Shown here: positions 10,069-20,800 of the stretch, piece by piece
How positions within the stretch are numbered: position 1 is the stretch's first letter
Layout: the number at the start of each line of letters is the position of its first letter
Assembly: GCA_964019055.1 (NCBI GenBank)
Contig: OZ025220.1
Span: 6,718,120 to 6,782,119, forward strand
Direction of reading: 5' to 3'
From: Anthopleura xanthogrammica
Taxonomy: Eukaryota; Cnidaria; Anthozoa; Actiniaria; Actiniidae
Length of the DNA stretch: 64,000 nucleotides
Translations under genes and position numbers: made by a program
The notes under the pieces: model-generated
What the model saw: the letters and a program-made list of their open reading frames with translations, nothing else
Told to the model about the DNA's origin: nothing
Database searches by the model: none

Positions 10069-13000
10069 TTAGATAGGACTGGAGATTTCCATATCACATG
10101 GAGTGAAGTTCTCCATCTGATCATCGTTTCGTGGTATTTCAGGTTGTAAAGTCTTTTCGTTATAACTTTGGGTGTCTTCCATGGGTGTGGTGCCGAGGTC
10201 TTGTGAGTGGCTTGGAATGCTGTTTTCTGTAACATTAAGCAAAGTTAATCAAAATATAAATTCTGTTGAATATTGACAGTGCTATGTTTATCTTTGCTCA
10301 TATTATTGTTGAGCCTCAGAGGCTTGATCCAAACTGACCCAGCTGCTGAGTGCATTGATCAACATTTACAGTACCTATACTATGTGCACCACTTTGTGTC
10401 TTGTGATCAAGTAACACATTCTCCTTATCATGTACAGCTGAGTGCATTGAACAACACTTACGTATACTATGTGCACCATTTTGTGTCTTGTGATCAAGTA
10501 ACACATTCTCCTTATCATGTACAGCTGAGTGCATTGAACAACACTTACCTATACTATGTGCACCATTTTGTGTCTTGTGATCAAGTAACACATTCTCCTT
10601 ATCATGTACAGCTGAGTGCATTGAACAACACTTACCTATACTATGTGCACCATTTTGTGTCTTGTGATCAAGTAATACATTCTCCTTATCATGTAAAGGT
10701 GTGGCTTCTACCAGGTTTGCTTGTTCATTGGATTCTTCTTCAGTTTTATCCACAGATTCAGGAACTAATTTCCCATCTTCACTTTTTTCTGTCTTTACTA
10801 GAGGTTTTGAAGAGTTTTCTGTGATTTTTTGTTCAGCTGGAGTGAAAGGGTTTTGAGTCGTAGTAGGAGTGACAGGGGTATCTGAAAACAATTGATATGG
10901 TATTAATTAATTGATACATTACCTCTCACTTTGGTGTCTTAGGTTTGATTCCTGAACTTGAATCACATGTGAGTAGAGTTTTTTATATAGGTATCCCAAT
11001 AGACCATTTTCGAGATGCGCGAGTGCTTTCAAAAATATTGCAGACGCAGACATGAAAAAGAGGCATTTTCGGGCAAGATCACACGCGCTATTGACTCTGC
11101 CCGAAAATGCATTGAGATCATGTACGCGCCTGCGATATTTTTGAAAGTGCTTGAGCATCTCGAAAATGGTCTATTAATTCATGTTTTTTTTTTCTGGGTT
11201 CTCCATTTTTCTTGCCAGCTCTGTGAACCTAATATGCTAAATTCTAGTTCAGTCTGGGTGTTAGCTAGATTAGCTGTGCCTTGACTTAGATCAGGCCAGA
11301 GATTGTTTCAGAGTTTGATCTGTGAGTTAATCATGCCCCAACTTAGATCAGAGGGGTTGTTTCAGGGTTCTATCTGTGAGTTAGCTGTGCCCTGACTTAG
11401 ATCAGCCCAGAGGTTGTTTCAGGGTTCAATCTGTGAGTTAGCCATCCTCTGGCTAAATAGATCAGATCATAAATAGATCAGCAATTCTGCCCTCCTTATG
11501 ATATACCGGTACATTAATTTAAAATACAAAAATTATACTTACCAGTACCTGAAACTATGAAGAGAGATTTTAATTTAGTGTAAACTTCTGAAGCTCGTTC
11601 TTTGATTTTATTGCTTTGTTTGTAGTTACGTATCTAGAAAAAAATGGAGACAATTTTTTATTTCATTTGCCTAATAATAATATATTAAAAAAAAAAACTT
11701 GCTTGCTGTGCTGTGCTGTATTGTGTGCAGTTAGGCCTGGTTCACATGGAGTCATGATCATAATCATAATCACAGTCATAATCATAACGAACAGAGGGTG
11801 TGAACCACAAAAAATATCCATACCAGCACTGCTCCCTAATGTGTGGTTCTAGAAAATATTTATACCCCACCAGGGAGGAAATCAAAAATTCCTGGGGGGT
11901 GGGGGGTCAGAGAAAAAACAAAATTACAAGGTTTGTGTGGAAGAAAATTGGAAATTCCAGAGGGTAAGGGGATCCTTTTTCAGATACAATCCATGGTGCT
12001 GTGGGTATATTTTTTGGAACCACATAATCACAATAACAGCCCTCATAAAGAATGAAAACTTTTCCATTTTCTTATGACATTATTATGTGAGTGTGAAGTG
12101 ATACCCTACCTTTTTAATTGTTTGAACAATAGCAGGAGACTTCTTTATGACGTCAGGGCTGATTTGCATGTCACTGATCTTGTTCAAAGTATTTAAACAT
12201 TTCTGTAAATCCTACAACACAGATAATTTAAAAAAAGATTACAATCATGTACTGTATATAACTATTTCTAAATTACTTACTTACTCTGCACAAAAATTTC
12301 ATTTATACAAAAGCCATGTAATCGTTTCAAAGGAAACAGGGAAGGAAGTAACAATAATTATTACACTTCTCAGTTGAGCTTGGAACGACCGAAGTGTCTT
12401 TGTCACAAAGTTTTGTCGTTGGAAAGTGCATTGTGTGGCTTGGCTAAGCATTGAAGTGTGCTGTGATTGGTCAGTTCGTGCATGCACCGGATACCTGGAG
12501 ATGGTGTTTATTGCATCCCTAAAACTATCCACACTGCACTATAATGCCAAATAAACCCAGTTTTTTCTTCAACTTCGGTATTGCTAATAGAAGTGCAAAT
12601 TGACTTACTGGTGCTTCCACTGTTAATGAAAGTTTCAGATCTTGATTACAGAGTTCTAATGTATCATAAATAGTTGGATCTGCAATAAAACCAAATAAAA
12701 AGAGTTGATTTATACTATCTTTACACATCCTTTAAGACTCAAAGGAGTAGGTGTAGCTCAGTTGGTTAGTGCACGGCCTTCAGAGGTCCACGGTTTGATC
12801 CTCAGGATCTTCAAGTCTGTTTCGACTTCTCTCTAATTTGTGTTGCTTCAGCTTTGAATACTCTTAAAAACAGAGCACTGATGGAGAGAAGGGGAGTAAA
12901 GTGTGCACCGTCAGCTCCCTGGAAGACCAGCTACTAGCTGAAGGAACACTGACGTTAAATAAGGCCTTTTACTTTTACTTTTACTCAATTACACAAAGCA

Positions 13001-16000
13001 ATTTTCTCTGTAACTTGTCTCACAATGGTGTTGCATGCTGCGCGACATGAGTTGCATGAATCAGTTTGGTGTGTATGTGACCTACAACTGGAGCAATTTA
13101 TTTGTCTTGTTCCAAGATAAGTTGCAGCAAATTATAACTGAAAAAGTAGAATTTTTTCCTACTTTTGCCAACACTGCAACTTTGTTTTCACAGTGTAAAC
13201 CCTCTTGCCACTTTTGTTGCAATGCTGTTGCGAGACAAGCTGCAGAGCAAATTGCTCTGTGCAATCTTCCTTAATAATAAAGGCATACCAGATAGTCAGA
13301 ATTTGAATTGAAATGCTACTGTAGCAATAGAAATGAAAAATTTCAGTCTTCTAGCAGAAGTTACAAATTTTAAGTTAAACGAAAAAAACATTTTTACTTA
13401 CTTTTTAAGCGTTCTTTCCGTTTTTGCCAATCAATTTTCTCTTTTTCTTTCTGCTTTTCTTTTTCCTTGCGTTCTTTTTCTTTTTGCTTTTCCCTTTCCA
13501 TTCTAGCCTTTTCTTTTTCTTTCTCCTTTAAAGCTCTTTCTTTTTCTTTTTCCTTTTCTTTTAACTTTCGTTCTTTTTCCTTTTCTTTTTCCTGCTTCTC
13601 CTTTTCTTTCTGCTTTGCCTTCTGTTCAAGTTTCTCTTTTCTTTTTTTCTCTTTCAATTCCTCCCTGAAAAATCAAATTTACTCAAAATTAAACTAAACA
13701 CCCCCAGAGATAAGCAAATACTGTATATAGGCAGTTAAATAAAATGAAATTGGTAGAATGTAAGAAAGAAAAAAATTCAGTTGAACAAAGAGGAAAAGAG
13801 AAAAGAATGGAAGGCAAGAGAAGATTAGGGAAAGGGAGAGAAGGGAATAGAATGGAATAGAAGGCAAGGCAAGCCAAGGTAAGGAAAGGCAAGGCTAGGG
13901 AAGAGAAGAGAAGAGAAGAGGCAAGGCAAGGCTAGGGAAGAGAACAGAACAGAAGAGAAGAGAAGAGAAGAGAACAGAAGAGAAGAGAACAGAAAAGAAG
14001 AGAACAGAAGAGAAGAGAACAGAAGGGAAGGGGATATAGACTGAGAAAAACTAAATACATTATGTGATTCCTCAGCTCTGCCTAAAAAGTCAAAATCTTA
14101 CTTTCTCTTCTCCAGTTTTTCCTGTTTTCTTCTTTCCATTTCTTCCTTCTTTTTCTTTTTCTCTTCTTCTGTTTCGTCACTGTTGTCATCTTCTTCATCT
14201 TTGTGCTTTGTCTTGCTGTCTGATGACTGTTTTGATTTTACTTCATTCTTTTCCTCGCTTGCTTTTTTCTGAAAGAAAACAATGCTATTAATATACAGGT
14301 GTTCTAAACCCATTCCTACTTGGTCAACAGTTTAAGTACTCCCCAGTGGCGTAGCGAGACTAATTACCAAAAATTTTGGGGGCCCCTTGCCTGCCCCCTC
14401 CCTAAGCCAGTGGCATTGACATCATACATCAAAGAAAAAGGCTCAATCTGAAAATTTAGGGGGGGGGGGGGGGGTGGCTGCCCCCTCGCTACACCACTGG
14501 TATTCCCAATCCCAAAGAATCCAAAATAGTGTTTTTTTGACTAAGCCATGGCTAATAATTAATTATTAAGAGTAGTGCAGTATATATTATGATATAGTGG
14601 TATTAGACTCAGTGTATCTTATAAGCAGTGGAAAAGATAAAACTAACAAAACTAAGGTTCATAAAACCTACATCTTTCTTCTCCTCTTCTGATGACAAGC
14701 TATCTTCAGAATCCGAATTCTTTAAAAATAACAAATTAATAAGAATAAAAAGAAGAGGGATTACATATTACCTTTACACCAGTACCAAGTAAAAAAATAA
14801 ATATTACTAACTTAAATTTTTTTTTGACAAAGTCTTACACAAAATTTTCAAATTCATGTATTGTATTAAAGTTATAAAGGAGGGTAATCTGATAATGTAT
14901 TATATTACAGTTTCATTTATTTAGGGGAAGTGGAGAAGCAAATGGAGGGAGAGAGTACAGAATCAAAAGATATTGTAAAATACCTTAGATTTTTCTATTT
15001 TTTTACTTGAGTCATCATCATCTTTATCATCTTCTTCATCTTCACTGCTCTCATCGCTGCTTATCATTTTCTTGGATTTCTTGCTTGTGGTTTTGTCTTT
15101 ACTTTTGGTGGCTTTAGCTTTGGGCTGTGTTTCCTTCTTTTTGTTTTTGGGGTCTGGTACATACTCCTGTACACACATTGATGTAGAAAAATGTATGCCT
15201 TAATTTTTTAATGACTGCTCACATACACAATTTGAAGCCTTATCGTACTTGAGAAAGGTAATTGTACATGTACTGTACTACTGCTTGGCACCACTTGATT
15301 TTTGTAACAAGTTGTAGCCTTCTTAAACCTTACTTACTCCATGAAAATTCGAATTTCCTTCAGATACTGGAATATGGCATTGATATTCCAAGAACTGCCA
15401 ATGCAAACCATTGATAATATATTTGAAAAAAATATTTTTATATACCTCTCCTTCTGATTCAGAGCTTTCTTCTGGTTCATCTGATTCTACAGGCTGTGAA
15501 AAATAAATCCATTAAAAAATATAGACCTTTCCATAGTCTTCCTTATGATCCGAGCATGAGGTCGAGGTCAGGGTAAAATTTGCATAAAAATGTATAAAAA
15601 ATATGCAAATTTTACCCTGACCTCGAGCTCGCGCTGGGATCATAAGGGATTGTGGGAAGACTACGGAAAGGAGCATATACTACATGTATAAAGTTAATCT
15701 TAATCCTATAGCCAGTTCTGAATTACTGTAGATCTTGTGTGCATGTGCATGACTTATTTCATAGTAGTTGAGTCTTCCCCCCCCCTCCCCCCCCACAAAA
15801 AGACAACAAACAAACAACAACAACAAATGCTACTAAATTACCTCTTCACTGTCAGATTCTACTGTTTTGGTTGTTTTTGCTTTTTTCTTCGCAGGTGTTT
15901 TATTTTCTGTGCTTATTCTACGCTTGCCCTGTACCTGCACATAGAAATTCAAATCCACATGGTGAATATTTACTCCAAGTACGCCGGTAAACATTCCCCA

Positions 16001-17457
16001 ATATTTGCTTGAATAATTACTACAGTAGTCTGCTTTGCAGCCGTTCTTAGTGTCTGTCTCAAAATCCCTCTCCACTAACTGCTGCTTACAGCAGCTAGAC
16101 ATTCCATTCCAATGGCTTAGCCAATCACAGATCTAGTTTTAAAATCGAGAACTGAATCATTGTTTTTAATGTTAGAGAAAAGCCGTCGGCTCATTGTTTA
16201 TTATATTTGGCGAGAAATCAACAGGGCGGCCTGTCGTGAGCTTGTGTCCTGATTGGCTTAAATCAAACAACTGGAATGGAATGTCTGGCTGCAGTAAGCA
16301 GCCGTTAGTGGGAGGGATTTTGAGACCGACACTAAGAACGGCTACAAAGGAGACTAAATAATTACGAGTTGATTATAAAAAAGTACGTATATATGTATAG
16401 TGTAGATACAAACATTGCAATTCTATCTATTTTTATAATTCATTTACTTGTTTCTGATTAGAACTGGTATCCTCTTCCTGTTCTTCCTGTTCTTCCTCCT
16501 CCTTTTCTTCCTCCTCAGACCCAGAGCTCTCCTCAGATTCAGACTCCACAGGCATCCCACGCTGACCATATCTGACCTTAGGGTCCTTGATGATCTCTTC
16601 CAGTGCTTCATTGAAAAATTTTCTGGTTGATGGTTTGGAAAATTTGGCTTTGTGCTTCTCGTACTCAAATAAATCCTTCACCTGCATTACAGCTCTACAT
16701 CAAAAAGATAATGCATCTTTCAATGTTAAGCCTCCGAGTAGAGTGGAGGCAGATACATGGGAATAACTGTTATATATTACAGATGTAATAATATAATAAA
16801 TAAATCTTTATTTGGGTTACAGATAAAGTGAAACTTTTTTCTAATCTTTTTATGCAAATGAATACAAATGAGACACTGACAGCAAGCATTGTATCAACCT
16901 GATAGTCTAACTTGTATGATTCTTAAAACAAAAGGAATGCAATATTCAGTATGCAGTCATATTCAGTATTCAACATTTTTTGAAATAGCTGTATATATGT
17001 ATGTACTGTATGTAATTTGATAGTAATAAATTAATGTGAAGTATTACAGCAACATTGAAATGCAAATAAGAATTAAAATATACTAAAATTAAATAGAAAA
17101 AACTGGAACTCTGGCAAAAGCATTTTTTAAAAGCTGCTGTCACTCATCAATAATTGAATATTTCATCAGCTTTTGTCAGAGCCAATCTTTCTTGTTTGCA
17201 AAATACTTACGTCTCATGTGTACCATAAAAGAAGATAGGATATTTCTTGCTTGGAATCTTTTCATTAGTAGCTGGAAGATCAATCTGCAAGAAATTGTAT
17301 AAAATACTTAAAAGTTGACAAAGATTTGAAAAAGTTTGCAGAGAATTTGATTGAAAATCAAAGCAAAAATCTGCTCAACTTGTGAACTTACTCTAGCCGG
17401 CCAGTGAGGATAGCCCCTCATTTTCGCCCAAATGAGATCCCCTGGTTGAAAAGACAT
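10069..17457 (-). CDS. PSIP1: PWWP + integrase-binding-domain chromatin protein (LEDGF/HRP2-like)
   Basis: Fourteen exons: complement(10069-10226, 10375-10881, 11543-11633, 12110-12211, 12609-12679, 13402-13664, 14102-14268, 14672-14719, 14984-15166, 15446-15493, 15842-15928, 16448-16694, 17211-17284, 17392-17457), giving 703 aa. An N-terminal PWWP domain (residues 1 to about 90) begins [20 protein letters not shown] and continues [16 protein letters not shown]. This fold reads H3K36 methylation. Acidic and Lys-rich linkers with SDSE-type casein-kinase sites follow, then a KEKEKE charged helix (about 307-394). An IBD follows (about 395-482: [41 protein letters not shown]) that aligns with human LEDGF IBD, the dock for MLL-menin, IWS1, JPO2 and similar partners. 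The 220-residue tail contains 29-aa repeats. Length is nearer HRP2 (about 670) than LEDGF/p75 (530). It is probably a single co-orthologue of PSIP1 and HDGFL2. Confidence 0.93.
10367..10715 (-). repeat. 87-bp in-frame tandem repeat in PSIP1-like exon 13
   Basis: There are four units with an exact 87-base spacing, each encoding 29 residues ([20 protein letters not shown], then KCCSMHSAV). Each unit contains a possible 5' splice site after CATAGTATAG: GTAAGT in the first three (GT at 10635-10634, 10548-10547, 10461-10460) and GTACTG in the last (10374-10373). All are in phase 1 and compatible with the final exon. Near-identity of the units indicates recent expansion. Confidence 0.92.
10998..11175. 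mobile_element. Long palindromic element, ATAGACCATTTTCGAGATGC family, copy 1
   Basis: The arms of about 80 bases begin ATAGACCATTTTCGAGATGC and contain GAGGCATTTTCGGGCAAGAT. The whole is close to a perfect hairpin in PSIP1-like intron 12. A second copy is at 29251-29415. Confidence 0.85.
11225..11470 (-). repeat. 57-bp minisatellite, locus 1
   Basis: Three to four units of TGTGAGTTAGCTGTGCCCTG, then ACTTAGATCAGCCCAGAGG and TTGTTTCAGGGTTC, spaced 54-57 bases. This is the reverse complement of the array at 47600-47930. Confidence 0.8.
12744..12986 (+). mobile_element. tRNA-derived SINE
   Basis: The head has an RNA polymerase III A box (TAGCTCAGTTGGTTAGTGC) and B box (CGGTTTGATCC) at tRNA-like spacing. 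A tRNA-unrelated body follows (CACCGTCAGCTCCCTGGAAG, TAGCTGAAGGAACACTGACG) and a 3' tail of ACTTTT repeats. It lies inverted relative to the host gene in PSIP1-like intron 9. An actual tRNA gene is unlikely because the acceptor stem does not pair. Confidence 0.82.
13025..13275. mobile_element. GTTGC-rich foldback element, copy 1
   Basis: It contains many copies of GTTGCA/TGCAAC in both orientations (for example AAGTTGCAGCAAATT and ACACTGCAACTTTG). Outer ends CTTGTCTCACAATGGTGTTG and GCTGTTGCGAGACAAGC pair. Related to 19464-19744. Confidence 0.6.
13860..14035 (+). repeat. Polypurine GAAGA/GAACA repeat
   Basis: About 175 bases of almost pure A/G with GGCAAGGCAAGGC, then AGAGAAGAGAAGAGAACAG units, in PSIP1-like intron 8. 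Mirror symmetry makes triplex formation plausible. Confidence 0.92.
14343..14500. mobile_element. MITE, CAGTGGCGTAGCGAG family
   Basis: The ends CCAGTGGCGTAGCGAG and CTCGCTACACCACTGG are inverse, with GGGGGCCCCTTGCC and a long G run just inside. A half-related sequence (GGTACACCACTGC) ends at about 21059. Confidence 0.85.
15526..15671. mobile_element. Foldback element in PSIP1-like intron 4
   Basis: CCTTTCCATAGTCTTCC pairs with GGAAGACTACGGAAAGG. The inner arms GGTCAGGGTAAAATTTGCAT and ATGCAAATTTTACCCTGACC are perfect. MITE-like. Confidence 0.85.
16012..16364. mobile_element. Foldback element with 100-bp arms in PSIP1-like intron 3
   Basis: The left arm (AGCCGTTCTTAGTGTC, CTCAAAATCCCTCTCCACTA, ACATTCCATTCCA) is matched inverted at the right, with GTAATTATT/AATAATTAC outer ends. 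The centre of about 150 bases is unrelated DNA. No coding capacity. Confidence 0.85.
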
Positions 17458-17850
17458 TGCTAAAGATATGTATTAAGAACTAAATAATGAGAAACCCGAT
17501 AAAAACGATTTAAAAATCTCTCTTGAAAAGTGACTTGCAAAACCAAAATGGCGTCCGCTCAGACCGCGCGGAACCTGGAACGGCTTGTCAAACTTGACCC
17601 ACAAACCCTTGCGAGCCTTCCTCGTACCAGTTTTTCTCGTTCATAGAAGTTGTTTCCATGACAACAAATAAAATGGCGGAAAACTTGTTGTTTAGAACAT
17701 TGAAGATCAAATTTTAAGATTCTTACTGAAAAATATATCTTAAAAGGGTTTCAAACTAAAATTTATAAGCCGTAGTGCATTGGATATTATCTTAGGAATC
17801 GTATATGTTTCTGTTGTAGTATATTTTTGGTTGTTTTATCTGGTTTTAAA
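17458..17850. promoter_or_regulatory. Bidirectional promoter between PSIP1-like and TMEM232-like genes
   Basis: Only 393 bases separate the two divergent start codons, so both 5' UTRs and core promoters must fit here. The segment is locally richer in CG dinucleotides (GGCGTCCGCTCAGACCGCGC near 17549) and has AAAATGGCG motifs at 17547 and 17671 resembling YY1-type sites. No convincing TATA box is seen on either side. Confidence 0.7.
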
Positions 17851-20800
17851 ATGCCTGTAGAAAAGTTTAAGGTGGAGCATAAATTTGGAATTATTTCGCA
17901 CAGTCAACGACTGCTGCTGGAAGATCGGCTGGAGAATCAATCAAAGACCTCTGTCCCTCCAGCTACATACTCTAGAAGGAGGTATGTATCGTAAAAAGCT
18001 TAAATCTTAAAGAATTTTTAGCTAAAATCTTAAATGGGGCTTGAATCTGTGTTATTAACTGGTATTGTTGTTGTTGTTGTTGTTTTTGATTATTGCTCTA
18101 ATTTATTTAATAATATTTTGATTTCCTATATCAGGCATCATGAAATCAATGAAAACTTCATTGCCAAGGTAACATCGTACTTATATTACATTTTTGTGAT
18201 ATTGTTATGATAAGATGCAGTTATTAATCTAGAACAAATATAAAGAATAACTTTAGAAGAAATACTAAATGGGTTGCCTAGTGGTTGTCGATCAATCAAA
18301 GTGTTTCCATGACATTGTTGGAAAACACAATTTTTTCAAGGGCATGCATATGTGACTGTGGAATGTCATGGAAACGCCTTGATTGACGTCTACCAAAACC
18401 TATAAATAGCTGATTCCACACTTGCCATTAAAAAGCACTGCAAAAAGTTAACAGTTATATTGTTTTTTTGCTAATAAACAGTTCAATGATGGCAGTCTTG
18501 ATGACCAGGAAATTCTTATTCCATTTGCTTCTAAAATGCTTGCGAGAGTCAAGGTGAGAAAACCAACCAATAACATAGGGGCATGTACAGTAGTAAGGGG
18601 TGTTTATGTGAAATCATGTTTTTTAATTTTCATGATCTGTGATAAGCATGGTTTGAATGTTGTGAATTGTGAATTTTCTTGAATAATTTTGAACGTTTCA
18701 TAATTTCCTTGAGCGGACTGATCTACCTTTTTAAATTTTCGTGAACCTGATAACATGCATCACATCATATAGGTTACTATCCATAATTTTTACAAATCTT
18801 ACATTTTTGCCTGTTTCCATAGCAACTGGTCAATATATGTCTCATGAGTTAGAATCATCAACAAGGATATATAGTGTACATCATTTTGAATTACATTTTG
18901 TTTCATGTTTTTTTTTGCCCTGAATGTTTCCATAGCGACGGGTTGGTCTGAGAAAAGGTGGAGAAGGAGAGCATGTCAGTCTTCCAAAGGCCTGGGCTGA
19001 ACTTTCTTTATTAGCACAACTGAATAACAAAGAATTGCAAGAAGGTACTACTTGTTGTTGTTCTATTTTGGAGTACATAAATATAATTATAGAACTTTGT
19101 ATAATGGTTAAATGGGGTAAATATACATGTATAGAGTTCTTTGGGCCAGGGGCCTTAAAACATTTTGAAATTTCCAAAGGAAAGGAGGGGGGGGGGGGGG
19201 GGTTAAGAAATTTGATACCATCAATGTGGTATGGATATTTTCAGGAACTACTTAGATCACTTGCATACTATGGTAATTAGCAACATGAATCATTTATTGA
19301 TGGATCTCTTTTTTGGATGTGTTTTTTCTTTTTAGAATCACTGGAAGTTCTCATCACTTCTCTCAATCAGGCACCTTTATTGCAATACCATATTCCAAGG
19401 TAAATGTTTTGATCATATTGGTATCTTATAGTTAAATTTATTTTTCCTATAATTTCTTGTTAATGCACCGAAATACGAGCAACAAAATCATGCAACTTGT
19501 CGCACAACATTGTTGCATTGCAAGTTGCAGAGTGAATGTGGCTCGTATTACCACCCCGTGCAGCAACAACCTTTTTGTTGTGCAACTTTGTTGCAGAAGT
19601 AGAAGTGCTTTCTACTCTCTGCAACAATGAAAACTTGTTGCACACTTGGTGGTAATACGAGCAACATTCACTCTGCACCTTGCAACACAACAATAATGTT
19701 GAGCGACAAGTTCCACGATTTTGTTGCTCATATCTCTGCGCCTTTAGTCCCTAAGGAGTATAATTATGAGAACTTACCTTCCTTTGTAACTTCCTTGTAC
19801 ATTCCCTCCATCTACCCACCCACCCATATTCTACCCATACATCACCTGCCCCCCTATCCACCCATCTATCTGCCTACAGTACCCATCTATCCATCTGCCC
19901 ACCATCCCCCTCATTGATCCACTCACCATCAAGTTAGCTATAGACACCCATCAATCCACCCATCCCTTCATCCACCCATTTATTCATCCATCTATCTTAC
20001 GATTACTTGAATCCTGCTGTATATGTAAGAAATGCTTGTGAAATATTGTTACTTGAACCACAGGTATCCCAAGCTGGGTTTCTGTGGTATCCTATCGAAC
20101 TTATAAGGCAATGTATGGCGATTTTTAGAAAAAATTAAAAATCAGTAAATCACACAAATAAATGTTCCTACTCGTACTTAAAAATACTCCACCACGATAC
20201 TCGCTCAATATTGCTGCAAATGACCTGAAACTTCACAGAGACTCAAAGGAAAACACGAAATACAAGTAGGAACATTTATTTGTGTGATTTACTGATTTTT
20301 AATTTTTTCTAAAAATCGCCATACATTGCCTTATAAGTTCGATAGGATACCACAGAAACCAAGCTTGGGATACCTGTGCTTGAACCCACTTTGATGTTTT
20401 TGCCCTCTTCCATCTAGTTTGTTCTTCCTGGCTATGACAGCTCTTCACTGGCTCAGAAAGATAGGTCTCAATCAACCATGTCTAAGGACTGGTGAATTGA
20501 AGCTGATCAAGGTACATTCCACTCACAATCATATCATAGTTCAATATCAATATCATTTGATAGTTTCCAACTATTTAATGTCAGAATCTTGACTTTAATA
20601 TATTTTTTTATATTTGACTAAAATATGTTTGTGCCCAGTAGAGAGTCAAATGGCAGAATGCATGACATACTGTACTGAGTAGAATTAGCTTTTCATTAGG
20701 GGCATAGCGATGTCTACTGTATATATAGCTGCTGCAGGGCTCGAAGTTAACTTTTTAGTCCACAAGCAAAGTGTTGCTAGTAAAACTTTTCTACTAGCAA

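Noticed and set aside
12744..12820. tRNA gene
   Set aside because: A and B boxes are present, but no acceptor-stem pairing, and a SINE-like body and tail follow.
13467..13697. Plus-strand Phe/Ser-rich frame
   Set aside because: Antisense of the real Lys/Glu-rich exon 9 of the PSIP1-like gene.
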